Source of the DNA: CAVUMR01 sp963742715
GTDB lineage: Bacteria > Actinomycetota > Actinomycetes > Mycobacteriales > Micromonosporaceae
NCBI GenBank assembly: GCA_963742715.1
Contig: CAVUMR010000001.1
Location: 1,633,744 to 1,697,743, forward strand
Length of the DNA: 64,000 bases
Direction: 5' to 3'
The notes beneath the pieces were generated by a model, which saw only the letters and a program-made list of their open reading frames with translations, ran no database searches and was not told the origin of the DNA. Shown one piece after another: positions 36,994 to 45,564 of this stretch (position 1 is the stretch's first letter; every line of letters starts with the position of its first letter). The position numbers were made by a program, and so were the translations under genes.

Positions 36994-39014
36994 TCGTCGG
37001 GCTTCGCTGCTGCCGCGGGCAGTGAGCGCGCGATCGCGAGCGCGGCCGTGTCGTCGGCCTGCTCGCCGGTCTCGAAGTCCGCGAGGCCGTCGGCGAGGCG
37101 CCGCAGCGCGTCCTCGGCGTCGCTGGACTCGCGCAGCACCGCCTGCAGGCGCTCGTCGCCGTAGCGGTCCTCGGCGCCGGTCGCGTCGGTGACGCCGTCC
37201 GTGTAGAGCACGAGCACGTCGCCGGGCGCGAGCGTCGTCGTCGTGCGCGACCACTCGCCGTGCGGCCACGCGCCGAGCATCTGCCCGAAGCGGCCGACCG
37301 GCTCCGCGGCGCCGGCCTGGCGCACCGCGTAGGGCAGCGGGTGGCCGCCGCACACCACGGTCGCGTCGGCGTCCGCGCCGCGCGCCCGCAGGTGCACGCA
37401 GCAGACCGTGCACAGCGCCGTGCCGGCGCGTTCGTAGAGCTGGCGGTTGAGGTAGGCGACGGCGTCGAGCGGGTCGTCGTGCAGCTGCGCCGCGGTGCGG
37501 AACACGTGGCGCGCGAACGCGGTCAGCGACGCCGCCTGGGCGCCGCGGCCGGCGACGTCGCCGACGATCGCCACCCAGCCGTCGCGCACCGCGAAGGCGT
37601 CGTAGAAGTCGCCGCCGACCCAGTTCTCCTCGCCCGCGGGCCGGTACAGCGCCGACAGCGAGAAGCCCGGGATCTCCGGCAGCGCGGGCGGCAGCAGCGC
37701 GCGCTGGAGCGTGTGGGCGATCAGCGAGCGCTCGGTGTAGAGGCGCGCGTTCTCGACCGCGATCCCCGCCCGCCGCCCGAGCTCCTCGCACAGCTCGAGC
37801 TCGCCCTCGGTGAAGACGCGGCCGGACTCGGCGTTGATGAAGGAGATGACGCCGATCGGCGTGCCCGACGCCGCCGTCATCGGCACGCTGATCGCCGAGC
37901 GCATGCCGATGTCGCGCAGCAGCTCGCGCTGCTCGGGATCCTGGACCGCGGCTTCGAGCAGCTCGTCGGGGATCTCGGGGATCAGCTGCGAGTGGCCGTC
38001 GCGCAGCACTTGCGCCGCGCCGCCCTCGTCGCTCGTGCGGCTCGGGTAGCGCTGGCTGTAGCGGCGGGCGAACGCGACCTTCTCCGGGTCGCTGTGGGCC
38101 ACCGCGACCTGCGCGATCAGGCCGTGGCGGTCGGGCATGCTCACGCCGCACCAGTCGGCGAGCGAGGGCACGGCCAGGTCGGCGACCTCCTGCAGCGTCC
38201 GCTCGTAGTTGAGCGAGGACGAGAGCGCCTGGCCGCCGCGCGCGAGCAGCCGCTGCGCGAGCTCCGCGCGCTTCTGGTCGGTGATGTCCTCGATCACCGT
38301 CACCACGAGCCTGGTCTCGCCGCGGGCGTCGAGGACGCCGCGCGGCTTGTTCACGCGCCAGCGCTCCTCACCCGTGGTGCGGTTGATGACGCGGACGGTC
38401 TGCGGTCCCACGTCCTCGCCGGCGAGCACGCGCCGCGACGGGTACTGCTCGGGGGTCAGCGGCGAGCCGTCCTCGTTGTAGTAGTCGGCGAGCGAGACCA
38501 GGTCCTGCGGCGCCGCGCCGAGCAGCGCGTCGACGGCGGGGAAGCCGAGCGTCTCGGCGGCGGCCTCGTTGGCGTAGACGAGCCGCTGCTCGCGGTCCTG
38601 CACCACCACCGCCTCGGCGAGGTTGCTGAGCGCCGTCGTCAGCTGGGCGCCCAGCGCCTCGGCGCGCGTCGCCTCCTCGCGGGTGCGCGCGGCCAGCACC
38701 GAGAAGACCCCGCCGACGATCACGATCGCGGCGCGGACCTCGTAGCCGGCGTCGCCGAAGTTGTCGTTCCAGATCCCGCTGAGCAGCGCGCTCGCCGAGG
38801 CCGCGAGAGCGACGGCCGCGGTCTGGCGCGGGCCGGCGAACATCGCGGCGATGAACGGCGCCACCACCACGGTGGCGGAGATGACGTCGCTCCACATCGA
38901 GTCGAGCAGCGTGAGCCCGACGACGGTGAGGAGGGCGATCCCCGTGGCCACCCAGCGTCGTCCTGGGTGGTGAACGGTGCTGAGCCGGGCGGCGGCGCTG
39001 CGGAGGTTGCTCAC
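36972..39014 (-). CDS. Membrane PAS-GAF-PP2C phosphatase (SpoIIE/RsbU type)
   Basis: 680 residues. Four to five membrane helices (about 22-118), a PAS domain (about 128-245; AVVVQDREQRLVYANEAAAE), a GAF domain (about 265-415; MRSAISVPMTAASGTPIGVI), then a PP2C-SIG phosphatase (about 435-665). Metal Asp residues are seen in GGDFYDAF, GDVAGRG, LVLYTDGVTD and ADDTAALAI. Such enzymes dephosphorylate STAS anti-anti-sigma factors in partner-switching. Its ATG overlaps the stop of the STAS gene as ATGA, so both proteins come from one message. It likely links an envelope or ligand signal to a sigma factor; no sigma factor or RsbW kinase gene lies nearby. Confidence 0.92.
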   Translation of the reverse strand: MSNLRSAAARLSTVHHPGRRWVATGIALLTVVGLTLLDSMWSDVISATVVVAPFIAAMFAGPRQTAAVALAASASALLSGIWNDNFGDAGYEVRAAIVIVGGVFSVLAARTREEATRAEALGAQLTTALSNLAEAVVVQDREQRLVYANEAAAETLGFPAVDALLGAAPQDLVSLADYYNEDGSPLTPEQYPSRRVLAGEDVGPQTVRVINRTTGEERWRVNKPRGVLDARGETRLVVTVIEDITDQKRAELAQRLLARGGQALSSSLNYERTLQEVADLAVPSLADWCGVSMPDRHGLIAQVAVAHSDPEKVAFARRYSQRYPSRTSDEGGAAQVLRDGHSQLIPEIPDELLEAAVQDPEQRELLRDIGMRSAISVPMTAASGTPIGVISFINAESGRVFTEGELELCEELGRRAGIAVENARLYTERSLIAHTLQRALLPPALPEIPGFSLSALYRPAGEENWVGGDFYDAFAVRDGWVAIVGDVAGRGAQAASLTAFARHVFRTAAQLHDDPLDAVAYLNRQLYERAGTALCTVCCVHLRARGADADATVVCGGHPLPYAVRQAGAAEPVGRFGQMLGAWPHGEWSRTTTTLAPGDVLVLYTDGVTDATGAEDRYGDERLQAVLRESSDAEDALRRLADGLADFETGEQADDTAALAIARSLPAAAAKPDDQLGSAA

Positions 39015-39361
39015 GACGCGGCGGCAGCAGGGTCGTCGACGACCGTCAGCCGCGACGTGAGGCCGATCATGTCGAACAACCGGTGCACATGTTCGGGTGC
39101 GCGCGTGATGGCGAACTGCGACCCGTCGGCGGCCGAGGTCTGCTGCGCCTCGATCACGACCGCCAGTCCCTGGGTGTCCATGAAGCCGACCTCACGGAGG
39201 TCGAGCACCACGCTGCCGGACCGCTCGAACGCCTTGCGGAGGTTCGCCCGCACGGCATCCGCGGTGGCGAGGTCGATCTCGCCGTGGACCACGACGATCT
39301 CGGCCGACCCCTCCGCATGCATGGCGACGCTGAACTCCGAGCCCGGGATGTCCGCGATCAT
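39011..39361 (-). CDS. STAS-domain anti-sigma factor antagonist
   Basis: 116 residues. STAS fold: VVVHGEIDLATADAVRANLR, then VVLDLREVGFMDTQGLAVVI. In this family the DSSG/DSTG motif carries the phosphorylated Ser or Thr; here it reads D-T-Q-G, so one position keeps Thr and the next is Gln. Whether it is still phosphorylated is uncertain. It would bind an RsbW-type kinase when dephosphorylated by the PP2C protein encoded next. It is first in the two-gene operon and divergent from the nitronate monooxygenase gene, with 28 bases between starts. Confidence 0.87.
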   Translation of the reverse strand: MIADIPGSEFSVAMHAEGSAEIVVVHGEIDLATADAVRANLRKAFERSGSVVLDLREVGFMDTQGLAVVIEAQQTSAADGSQFAITRAPEHVHRLFDMIGLTSRLTVVDDPAAAAS

Positions 39362-39389
39362 ACGGACGCCGGCCTCATACTGCCGAGGT

Positions 39390-40439
39390 ATGGCAGCACT
39401 GGACCGGCTCGAGCACCCGATCGTGCAGGCGCCGCTGGCGGGCGGCCCCTCGAATCCCGCGCTCGCTGCCGCGGTCTGCGAGGCCGGCGGCCTCGGGTTC
39501 CTCGCGGCCGGCTACAAGCCCGTCGACACGGTCCGCGCCGACCTCGAGGCGCTGCGCGAGCTGACCGCCCGGCCGTTCGGGCTCAACCTCTTCGCGCCGC
39601 CCGCCGGCCCGGCCGACGCGGCGGCGCTGCGCTCATACGCCGCGACGCTCGCGGGGGAGAGCGACCGCCGCGGCGTGGCCCTCGGCACGCCGCACCGCGA
39701 CGACGACGGCTGGGAGGAGAAGCTCGCGCTCGCGGTCTCCGAGCGGGTCCCGGTCGTCTCCTTCACGTTCGGCTGCCCGGCGCCCGACGTGGTCGCGCGG
39801 CTGCGCGAGGCGGGGGCCGAGTCATGGATCACGGTGACGACACCGGCCGAGGCGCGCCGCGCGCGCGACGCGGGCGCGCAGGTGCTCGTGGTCCAGGGCG
39901 TCGAGGCGGGCGGTCACCGCGGCAGCTTCGACGACGACGCCGGCTCGGACCTCGGGCTGCTCGCCGCCCTGCAGCTGATCGGCGCGGCCGTCGAGCTCCC
40001 GCTCGTCGCCACGGGCGGGCTGTCCACGGGGCGCTCGATCGCCGCCGTGCTGGTGGCGGGGGCCGCGGCGGCGCAGCTCGGCACGGCGTTCATGCGCACC
40101 CCGGAGGCGGGCACGTCGCCCGCCCATCGCGCGGCGCTCAAGGCGAGCGACCCGACCGCGCTCACCCGCGCTTTCACCGGCCGCTACGCGCGCGGGGTGG
40201 TCAACCGCTTCATGCGCGAGCACTCCGGCGACGCCCCCGCGGGCTATCCGGAGATCCACCACCTCACGGCGCCATTGCGCGCTGCAGCGCGCGAGGCGGG
40301 CGACGCCGGCGGCTTCCACCTGTGGGCGGGCCAGGCCCACGCGCTGGCCGAGGAGCTGCCGGCGGGCGAGCTCGTGCAGCGGCTCGCGGCGGATGCCGCT
40401 GAGGCGCTCCGCGAGGCGGCCGCGCGCCTCGATGGCTAA
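39390..40439 (+). CDS. Nitronate monooxygenase (NMO/2-nitropropane dioxygenase family)
   Basis: 349 residues, FMN TIM barrel. Seen: LEHPIVQAPLAGGPSNPALA, FTFGCPAPDVVARLREAG, VVQGVEAGGHRG, with the catalytic-type His in that last motif, LVATGGLSTG, and AAAAQLGTAFMRTPEAG for FMN phosphate binding. It oxidises alkyl nitronates such as propionate-3-nitronate; some relatives are enoyl reductases. ATG 39390 is eight bases after CATACT (39376-39381), a leaderless start. Intact and alone in its transcription direction. Confidence 0.88.
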   Translation: MAALDRLEHPIVQAPLAGGPSNPALAAAVCEAGGLGFLAAGYKPVDTVRADLEALRELTARPFGLNLFAPPAGPADAAALRSYAATLAGESDRRGVALGTPHRDDDGWEEKLALAVSERVPVVSFTFGCPAPDVVARLREAGAESWITVTTPAEARRARDAGAQVLVVQGVEAGGHRGSFDDDAGSDLGLLAALQLIGAAVELPLVATGGLSTGRSIAAVLVAGAAAAQLGTAFMRTPEAGTSPAHRAALKASDPTALTRAFTGRYARGVVNRFMREHSGDAPAGYPEIHHLTAPLRAAAREAGDAGGFHLWAGQAHALAEELPAGELVQRLAADAAEALREAAARLDG

Positions 40440-40459
40440 ACCCGTCGAACATGCGTCTA

Positions 40460-40475
40460 TGGGGTCGCGACCCCA
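40460..40475. promoter_or_regulatory. 16-base perfect palindrome TGGGGTCGCGACCCCA
   Basis: No loop bases, so it is more like a protein site than a terminator. It lies 87-102 bases before the TasA-like gene and 21 bases after the monooxygenase stop, and could regulate the matrix module. Confidence 0.45.
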
Positions 40476-40561
40476 GCTGAGGCAGTGCCGATATCGAGGC
40501 CAACGCGGGAGCTCTCGAGCGTCCGTTCCCTCACCCAGGCACTCACCAGGAGCTTCCCCCA

Positions 40562-41122
40562 ATGTCCCGATTCAAGAGCCTCAAGGCGAACCCTCGCCGC
40601 AGCCTCGCAGCACTGGCCACGGTCCTCGTCGCCGTCGGCGTCACCGGCGCTTCAGGCGCGTCGTTCACCGCCCAGACGGCCAACCCGAGCAACACGTTCG
40701 CGGCCGGCACGCTGAGCATGAGCAACGACAAGAACAACGTCGCGATCCTCAGCGCCTCCAACATGCGGCCCGGCGATCCGGCCACCAAGGGCGAGGTCAT
40801 CATCAAGAACAACGGCACGCTGGCCGGCACCTTCACGCTCACCCGCGGGACCGTCGTCGACTCCGACACCGTCAACCCGATCTCCCCCAAGCTCAACGTC
40901 GTCGTGACCGACTGCGGCCCCGACAAGGTCTGCACCACCGTCGGCGACAACGTCAACAAGTACACCGGCACCCTCGCCGCCATGACCGCGCCCATCGGCC
41001 TCAGCAGCTGGGCCGTCGATGAGGAGCACAAGTACGAGTTCTCGGTCGCGCTCGACAGCAGCGCCGGCAACCTCCTCCAGGGCGACAACGCCGTGGTCCC
41101 GTTCACCTGGGATGCCGCGTAG
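40562..41122 (+). CDS. TasA/camelysin-like secreted protein with SipW-type signal peptide
   Basis: 186 residues. The N-terminus is a SipW-dependent signal: basic start (MSRFKSLKANPRRS), hydrophobic core (LAALATVLVAVGVTGASG), then ASFTAQTANPSNTFAAGTL, the motif shared with TasA and CalY, which form extracellular matrix fibres. The mature part is a beta-rich domain with VIIKNNGTLAGTFTLTRG and two Cys in VVVTDCGPDKVCTTV, probably a disulfide. CAGGAG at 40547-40552 is a clear ribosome site. It is followed 30 bases later by its predicted dedicated signal peptidase, so the pair is a minimal fibre module. Confidence 0.83.
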   Translation: MSRFKSLKANPRRSLAALATVLVAVGVTGASGASFTAQTANPSNTFAAGTLSMSNDKNNVAILSASNMRPGDPATKGEVIIKNNGTLAGTFTLTRGTVVDSDTVNPISPKLNVVVTDCGPDKVCTTVGDNVNKYTGTLAAMTAPIGLSSWAVDEEHKYEFSVALDSSAGNLLQGDNAVVPFTWDAA

Positions 41123-41152
41123 CACCTAGCGACCGACTGAAGACCGACTGAC

Positions 41153-41710
41153 ATGCTCGCCCGCCGCCTCGGCCACGCCCTCATGGCGCTGATCGTGGCG
41201 GCGGGCATGCTGTTCGGCCTCTTCCTGATCGTCCCCAGCCTGATGGGCTGGGAGCGGTACGTGATCGTCAGCGGGTCGATGACCGGCTCCTACGATCGCG
41301 GCTCACTCGTCTTCGACGAGGTCGTCCCGGTGAAGTCGTTGAAGGTCGGCGACGTCATCACCTACCAGCCCCCGCGCGGGTCCGGTCCGGAAGGCCTCGT
41401 GACCCACCGCATCCGCTCGATCGGACGCGACCCCAAGACCAGGATCCCGGTCTTCCGCACCAAGGGCGACGCCAACAAGGTCGCCGACCCCTGGGTCTTC
41501 ACGCTGCCCAACAAGACCCAGGCGCGCGTCGTGACCGGCGCGCCCTACATGGGCTTCGTGCTCGCCGCGCTCTCCGAGCGCAAGGTCCGCATGGTGCTCG
41601 TCGGGATCCCGGCGCTGCTGATCGCCCTGATCGCCCTGGGCAACCTCTGGCGCGACACCGGCCGCGAAGCGCAGGAGCGCTCCGCGACCGTCGCACTCAC
41701 TGAGGCCTAG
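41153..41710 (+). CDS. SipW-type signal peptidase I
   Basis: 185 residues. The enzyme has N-terminal and C-terminal membrane helices (about 10-30 and 140-162) and the ER-type Ser-His arrangement: catalytic Ser42 in VSGSM and His85 in LVTHRI, as in Bacillus SipW rather than the Ser-Lys of LepB. It should cleave the TasA-like preprotein encoded upstream. A ten-base word, GACCGACTGA, is duplicated just before the ATG. Its TAG shares the CTAG word at 41707-41710 with the stop of the convergent membrane protein gene. Confidence 0.87.
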   Translation: MLARRLGHALMALIVAAGMLFGLFLIVPSLMGWERYVIVSGSMTGSYDRGSLVFDEVVPVKSLKVGDVITYQPPRGSGPEGLVTHRIRSIGRDPKTRIPVFRTKGDANKVADPWVFTLPNKTQARVVTGAPYMGFVLAALSERKVRMVLVGIPALLIALIALGNLWRDTGREAQERSATVALTEA

Positions 41711-42093
41711 GCCGCGAGCGCCCGTTCGCGGGCGGCGCCGCGGGTGACGGCCTGCAGGCCGGCGAAGCCGGCGACGACGAGCGCCTGCATCACGATCCAG
41801 ATCGCGCCGACCGTGGTGGGGTCCGAGACGCCGCTGAGCAGGAACACGATCGAGTCGGCGGCCCAGAGGACGTTGATGGCGATCACCGCGAGCGCGGCGG
41901 ACGTCGAGACCCGCGGCCGCGCGGCGACCGTCCACACGGCGCCGGAGAACAGCAGCAGGAACACGCCGATGCTGCGCAGCAGCGCGGGCGAGAGGCCGAG
42001 CAGGTCCTCGAGCGGCCCCGCGGCGACGAGGTAGGCGCCGCCGTTGGCGCCGGTGACGACGGCATCGAGCTTCAGGGCGGTGCGCAAAGACAT
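41707..42093 (-). CDS. Small four-helix membrane protein
   Basis: 128 residues: LDAVVTGANGGAYLVAAGPL, an intervening LLRSIGVFLLLFSGAVWTVA, then AALAVIAINVLWAADSIVFL and GAIWIVMQALVVAGFAGLQA, giving four hydrophobic helices. I do not know its function; it resembles SPW-repeat-like or DoxX-size integral membrane proteins of actinobacteria. It lies 71 bases after an XRE regulator in the same direction, which may control it. The ATG at 42093 was chosen as the first Met before the first helix. Its stop overlaps the signal peptidase stop on CTAG. Confidence 0.72.
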   Translation of the reverse strand: MSLRTALKLDAVVTGANGGAYLVAAGPLEDLLGLSPALLRSIGVFLLLFSGAVWTVAARPRVSTSAALAVIAINVLWAADSIVFLLSGVSDPTTVGAIWIVMQALVVAGFAGLQAVTRGAARERALAA

Positions 42094-42164
42094 GGCTGGG
42101 TCGACCTCCAGGAGTCGTCGGTGTTGACGCGACCCACTGTGCCGCGCGGAGGGAGGCGCGTCGA

Positions 42165-42962
42165 TTACGTCTGAGGTAGGCGCCCGACGTGCTCGCGCAC
42201 CACTGCCGCCGTCATGTCGTCGGCGGGGAAGAACGACTCGATCGCGAGCTCCGAGGACGTGACCTCGACGGCGGTGCCGAAGGTCGCGACCGTCGAGATG
42301 AAGGCGAGCTCGCCCTGCGGAGTGCGCAGCCGCAGCGGCACGGCGATCGCCTGCCCCGGATCGTGCGCGGGCGCGGGCGGCGCCGGGTAGGTCTCGAGCT
42401 CGGCGAGCAGCGCGACGAGCGCCGGGTCGCCGGTGAGCGCGATCTGGCGCCGCAGCCGGTCGAGCAGGTGCATGCGCCACTCGGCGAGGTTGGCGATCCG
42501 CGGCGCCACGCCGTCGGGATGCAGCGAGACGCGCAGGACGTTGACCGGCGGCTCGAGCAGGTGTGGCGCGACGTTCGCCGTCAGCAGCGACACGGCGCGG
42601 TTCGCGGCGATCATCTCCCACGCGCGGTCGACCACCAGCGCCGGATACGGGTCGTGGCCGGCGAGGATCAGGTCGATCGCCGCCCGCACGGGCGCCATCG
42701 GCTCGTCGTCGAGGTCGTGGCTCTGGAACGCGGGCGCGTGGCCGGCCGCCAGCAGCATCCGGTTGCGCTCGCGCAGCGGCACCTCGAGCCGCTCGGCGAG
42801 GTGCAGCACCATCGACGCGCTCGGGCGCGAGCGTCCCGTCTCGACGAACGAGAGGTGCCGCGCCGACACCTCCGCGTCGAGCGCGAGCTCGAGCTGCGAG
42901 AGCCGGCGCCGCTGCCGCCAGTCGCGCAACAGCGACCCGACCTGCACCTGCGTTGCGCTCAT
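42165..42962 (-). CDS. XRE-family regulator with MmyB-like ligand domain
   Basis: 265 residues. N-terminal helix-turn-helix (LLRDWRQRRRLSQLELALDA, VSARHLSFVETGRSRPSASM) and a PAS-like MmyB domain of about 180 residues (ALVVDRAWEMIAANRAVSLL; TPQGELAFISTVATFGTAVE). MmyB-type proteins are thought to sense fatty acids and act on adjacent operons. ATG 42962 is seven bases after TAGGCT on the minus strand (42970-42975), a leaderless start placed over the stop of the upstream GT2 gene. The small membrane protein gene downstream is a likely target. Confidence 0.88.
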   Translation of the reverse strand: MSATQVQVGSLLRDWRQRRRLSQLELALDAEVSARHLSFVETGRSRPSASMVLHLAERLEVPLRERNRMLLAAGHAPAFQSHDLDDEPMAPVRAAIDLILAGHDPYPALVVDRAWEMIAANRAVSLLTANVAPHLLEPPVNVLRVSLHPDGVAPRIANLAEWRMHLLDRLRRQIALTGDPALVALLAELETYPAPPAPAHDPGQAIAVPLRLRTPQGELAFISTVATFGTAVEVTSSELAIESFFPADDMTAAVVREHVGRLPQT

Positions 42963-42972
42963 GGGGAGGAGC

Positions 42973-43743
42973 CTATTCCGTCGGCCGGTAGCGGCCGGGG
43001 AGGTCCTTGAAGGCGGCGCGTGGCGAGATCAGGAGGTTGAAGCGCACGAGGTGCCCGAGCGCGGCGACGCCGTCCCGCCAGCCGATCTTCTTGCCGGCCG
43101 TGCGCGTGCGGGGGTAGTAGACGATCGGCATCTCGAACACCCGGGCCCCGGACTTCGCGACGTAGGCGGTGAACTCGACCTCGAACTCGAAGCGCTTGGC
43201 CCGCAGGCGCATCGCGCGCACGAGGTCGGTGCGCGCGAGCTTGTAACACGTCTCCATGTCGGTGAGGTAGATCCCCGACAGCACGTTCGAGAGCAGCGTC
43301 AGGAAGCGGTTGACGAAGTAGTGGAAGGTGCGGTGGACCTGGTGGCGCTCGCGCCGGAAGCGCGAGCCGTAGACGACGTCGGCCTCGTCGCGCAGCAACG
43401 GCTCGAGCAGGCGCGGGATGTCGCTCGGGTCGTACTCCGCGTCGGCGTCCTGCACGACCACGAAGTCGCCCGTCGCGAGCTCGAGACCGGCTCGCACGGC
43501 CGTGCCCTTGCCGCCGTTGGCCTTGTGCACGACGCGGACCTCCTCGGACGTGAGGCCCGCCGCCTCGTCGAGGATCGCGCCGCTGCCGTCGGCCGAGCCG
43601 TCGTCGACGAGGATCCACTGGCGCGCGATCGGGCACGGCGCGCTGAACAGCCGCTCGGCGAGCACGGAGCGCAGGCCGTCGGCCTCGTTGTAGACGGGCA
43701 CGATCACGGAGAGCGTGCGAGGGTCGTCTGCGCCGCTCCCCAC
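42973..43743 (-). CDS. Family 2 glycosyltransferase (polyprenyl-phosphate mannosyl/glucosyltransferase type)
   Basis: 256 residues from GTG 43743, which is seven bases after TATCTT (plus 43751-43756) and is better placed than the TTG at 43752. The GT-A fold is seen as LSVIVPVYNEADG, LVDDGSADGSG and VVQDADAEYDPSDIP, with the DXD acid; the C-terminal part MRLRAKRFEFEVEF matches dolichol-phosphate mannose synthase-like enzymes. It has no membrane helices. It would make a polyprenyl-phosphate sugar donor, plausibly for the divergent GT-C gene that starts 27 bases away. Confidence 0.88.
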   Translation of the reverse strand: MGSGADDPRTLSVIVPVYNEADGLRSVLAERLFSAPCPIARQWILVDDGSADGSGAILDEAAGLTSEEVRVVHKANGGKGTAVRAGLELATGDFVVVQDADAEYDPSDIPRLLEPLLRDEADVVYGSRFRRERHQVHRTFHYFVNRFLTLLSNVLSGIYLTDMETCYKLARTDLVRAMRLRAKRFEFEVEFTAYVAKSGARVFEMPIVYYPRTRTAGKKIGWRDGVAALGHLVRFNLLISPRAAFKDLPGRYRPTE

Positions 43744-43769
43744 CGCGGCCAAGATACCCTGTTGCGGCC

Positions 43770-45257
43770 GTGGCGCTGATCCGCACCCACCGCGGCCTGA
43801 TCGTCGTGCTCGTGCTCGGGGTCGTCGCGCGCGCCGCGCTGACGTGGGCGATCTATCCGGCCCACCTCAACTACATCGATTCGTGGGGCTACGCGAAGGA
43901 GGCCGACGGGCCGCTGTTCCTGCCGCACTTCTACCGGCCGGCCGGCTACTCCGCCTTCCTCGGCGTGCTGGCCGCGATCTGGCCCAACCTGCCGGCCACG
44001 ATCGTCGTCCAGCACCTGCTCGGGCTGTTCACCGCGGTGCTCGCGTACGCCGCGCTCCTGCGCCTCGGCCAGCCGCGCTGGGTGGCGCTCGTGCCGGCCG
44101 CCGTGATCGCGCTGTCCGGCGACTTCCTCTACTTCGAGCACACCCTGCTCTCCGAGTGGCTGTTCATGCTGCTCGTGGTCGGCGCGCTCTACGTCGCCGC
44201 GGGCCTCACGCAGCGGCCGCTGCCGGTGCGCGGCGCGCTCGCCCTCGCGGCGGGCGCCGGGCTGCTGCTCGGCATGGCCACGACGGTGCGCGGGACGGGC
44301 ATGTTCATCGTCCCGGTGTTTGCCCTGGTGGCGCTGCTGCGGCCGTCCGAGGGCCTGCGGGCGCGCCTGCTGCCGGCGGCCGCGCTGGTGCTGGCCGCGG
44401 GCGCCGTCGTGCTCGTCTACGCCGGCGCGCAGTACCGGGCCACGGACTACTTCGGCTTCACCGACGGGCGCGGCTGGGCGCTCTACGCCCGCGTCGCGCC
44501 GTTCGCCGACTGCACCGCCTTCACGCCGCCGGCCGGGACGCGCGTGCTGTGCGAGAAGACCGACGCCCGCACGCGCTCGGGGCCGGACCACTACATGTGG
44601 GACGCCGACTCGCCCGCGATGCGGGTGGTGGGAGGGGCCGGGCCGCCGGCGCAGGACGAGCTGATGGGTCGCTTCGGGCGCGCGGCGGCGCTCGGCCAGC
44701 CCAAGGCCTACGCGCGCGCGATCGCCGCGGACCTCTGGCGCTTCGTCGATCCCGACGAGCGCGCCGGGTTCGGCCAGCCGCCGTTGAGCCTCAACCTCGG
44801 CGCGAGCAACGTGGCCTGGGAGCAGTTCAACCGCACGGCCGTCGACCCCCTCTACGGGCCGGCGGAGATCCGCTTCCGCCGCTCGGCCGGCTGGTTCGAG
44901 TCGGCGCAGAAGCTGTCCCGCGTCCCCGGCGCGCTCGTGCTGCTCGCGACGCTGCTCACGCTGATCGCGCTCCCGTTCACGAGCCGCGGCACGCGGCTGG
45001 CCCTGCTGCTGCTCGGCGGCTCGGCGATCGCCGCGCTGGTGCTCTCGGTCGCCGCCCAGGGCTACAACTGGCGCTTCGCGGTCCCGCTCCTGCCGCTGTT
45101 GCTCGCCTCCGGCGCCGTCGGCGCGCGCGTCGTCGTGATGCGCCTGGGCGCTACTGTCGATCGCAGTGGCCCACGCGCTCTTCGTCTGCCTTCACAACGC
45201 CGGCCGGTCGCAGATGAGCCAGGCCCTGTTCGAGCAGGCGGCCGGCGGGCGCCATAG
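43770..45257 (+). CDS. GT-C-like polytopic membrane protein
   Basis: About 495 residues with roughly ten hydrophobic helices and a large external loop near residues 215-400. The first external loop has YPAHLNYIDSWGYAKEADGP, whose Asp fits the GT-C catalytic position. It probably transfers a sugar from the polyprenyl donor to a surface glycan. GTG 43770 lies nine bases after TACCCT (43755-43760). The 3' end overlaps the ArsC gene by 92 bases and the last 30 residues are unlike a membrane tail, so the true stop may come earlier and a sequence error may hide it. Confidence 0.75.
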   Translation: MALIRTHRGLIVVLVLGVVARAALTWAIYPAHLNYIDSWGYAKEADGPLFLPHFYRPAGYSAFLGVLAAIWPNLPATIVVQHLLGLFTAVLAYAALLRLGQPRWVALVPAAVIALSGDFLYFEHTLLSEWLFMLLVVGALYVAAGLTQRPLPVRGALALAAGAGLLLGMATTVRGTGMFIVPVFALVALLRPSEGLRARLLPAAALVLAAGAVVLVYAGAQYRATDYFGFTDGRGWALYARVAPFADCTAFTPPAGTRVLCEKTDARTRSGPDHYMWDADSPAMRVVGGAGPPAQDELMGRFGRAAALGQPKAYARAIAADLWRFVDPDERAGFGQPPLSLNLGASNVAWEQFNRTAVDPLYGPAEIRFRRSAGWFESAQKLSRVPGALVLLATLLTLIALPFTSRGTRLALLLLGGSAIAALVLSVAAQGYNWRFAVPLLPLLLASGAVGARVVVMRLGATVDRSGPRALRLPSQRRPVADEPGPVRAGGRRAP

Positions 45258-45561
45258 CGCCGCCTCGGCGGGCACCCGTCCCGCCGCGCGCGTCCATCCC
45301 GAGGTGGTCGACGTGATGCGGGAGCTCGCGATCGACCTGTCCGCCCGCACGCCGCAGGCGCTCACGCGCGAGCTCGCCGAGCGCGCCGACGTGGTGGTGA
45401 CCATGGGCTGCGGCGACGAGTGTCCCTACATCCCGGGCAAGCGCTACGTCGACTGGGAGCTCGAGGACCCGCAGGGCCGCAGCGTCGACGAGGTCCGGGC
45501 CACCCGCGACGAGATCGCGCGGCGCGTGGCCGCCCTCGTCGACGAGCTCGACGGAGGCTGA
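45166..45561 (+). CDS. Arsenate reductase/low-molecular-weight phosphatase family (ArsC-like)
   Basis: 131 residues. The phosphate loop FVCLHNAGRSQMSQALFE has the CX5R core with Cys and Arg (C-L-H-N-A-G-R-S), and SAGTRPAARVHPEVVDVM and VVVTMGCGDECPYIPGKRY are the thioredoxin-linked arsenate reductase signatures. It reduces arsenate to arsenite. No arsenite pump or ArsR gene is adjacent. GTG 45166 is eight bases after TACTGT (45152-45157), suggesting its own leaderless transcript inside the overlapping GT-C gene. LtrA follows four bases later. Confidence 0.88.
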   Translation: MAHALFVCLHNAGRSQMSQALFEQAAGGRHSAASAGTRPAARVHPEVVDVMRELAIDLSARTPQALTRELAERADVVVTMGCGDECPYIPGKRYVDWELEDPQGRSVDEVRATRDEIARRVAALVDELDGG

Positions 45562-45564
45562 GGA

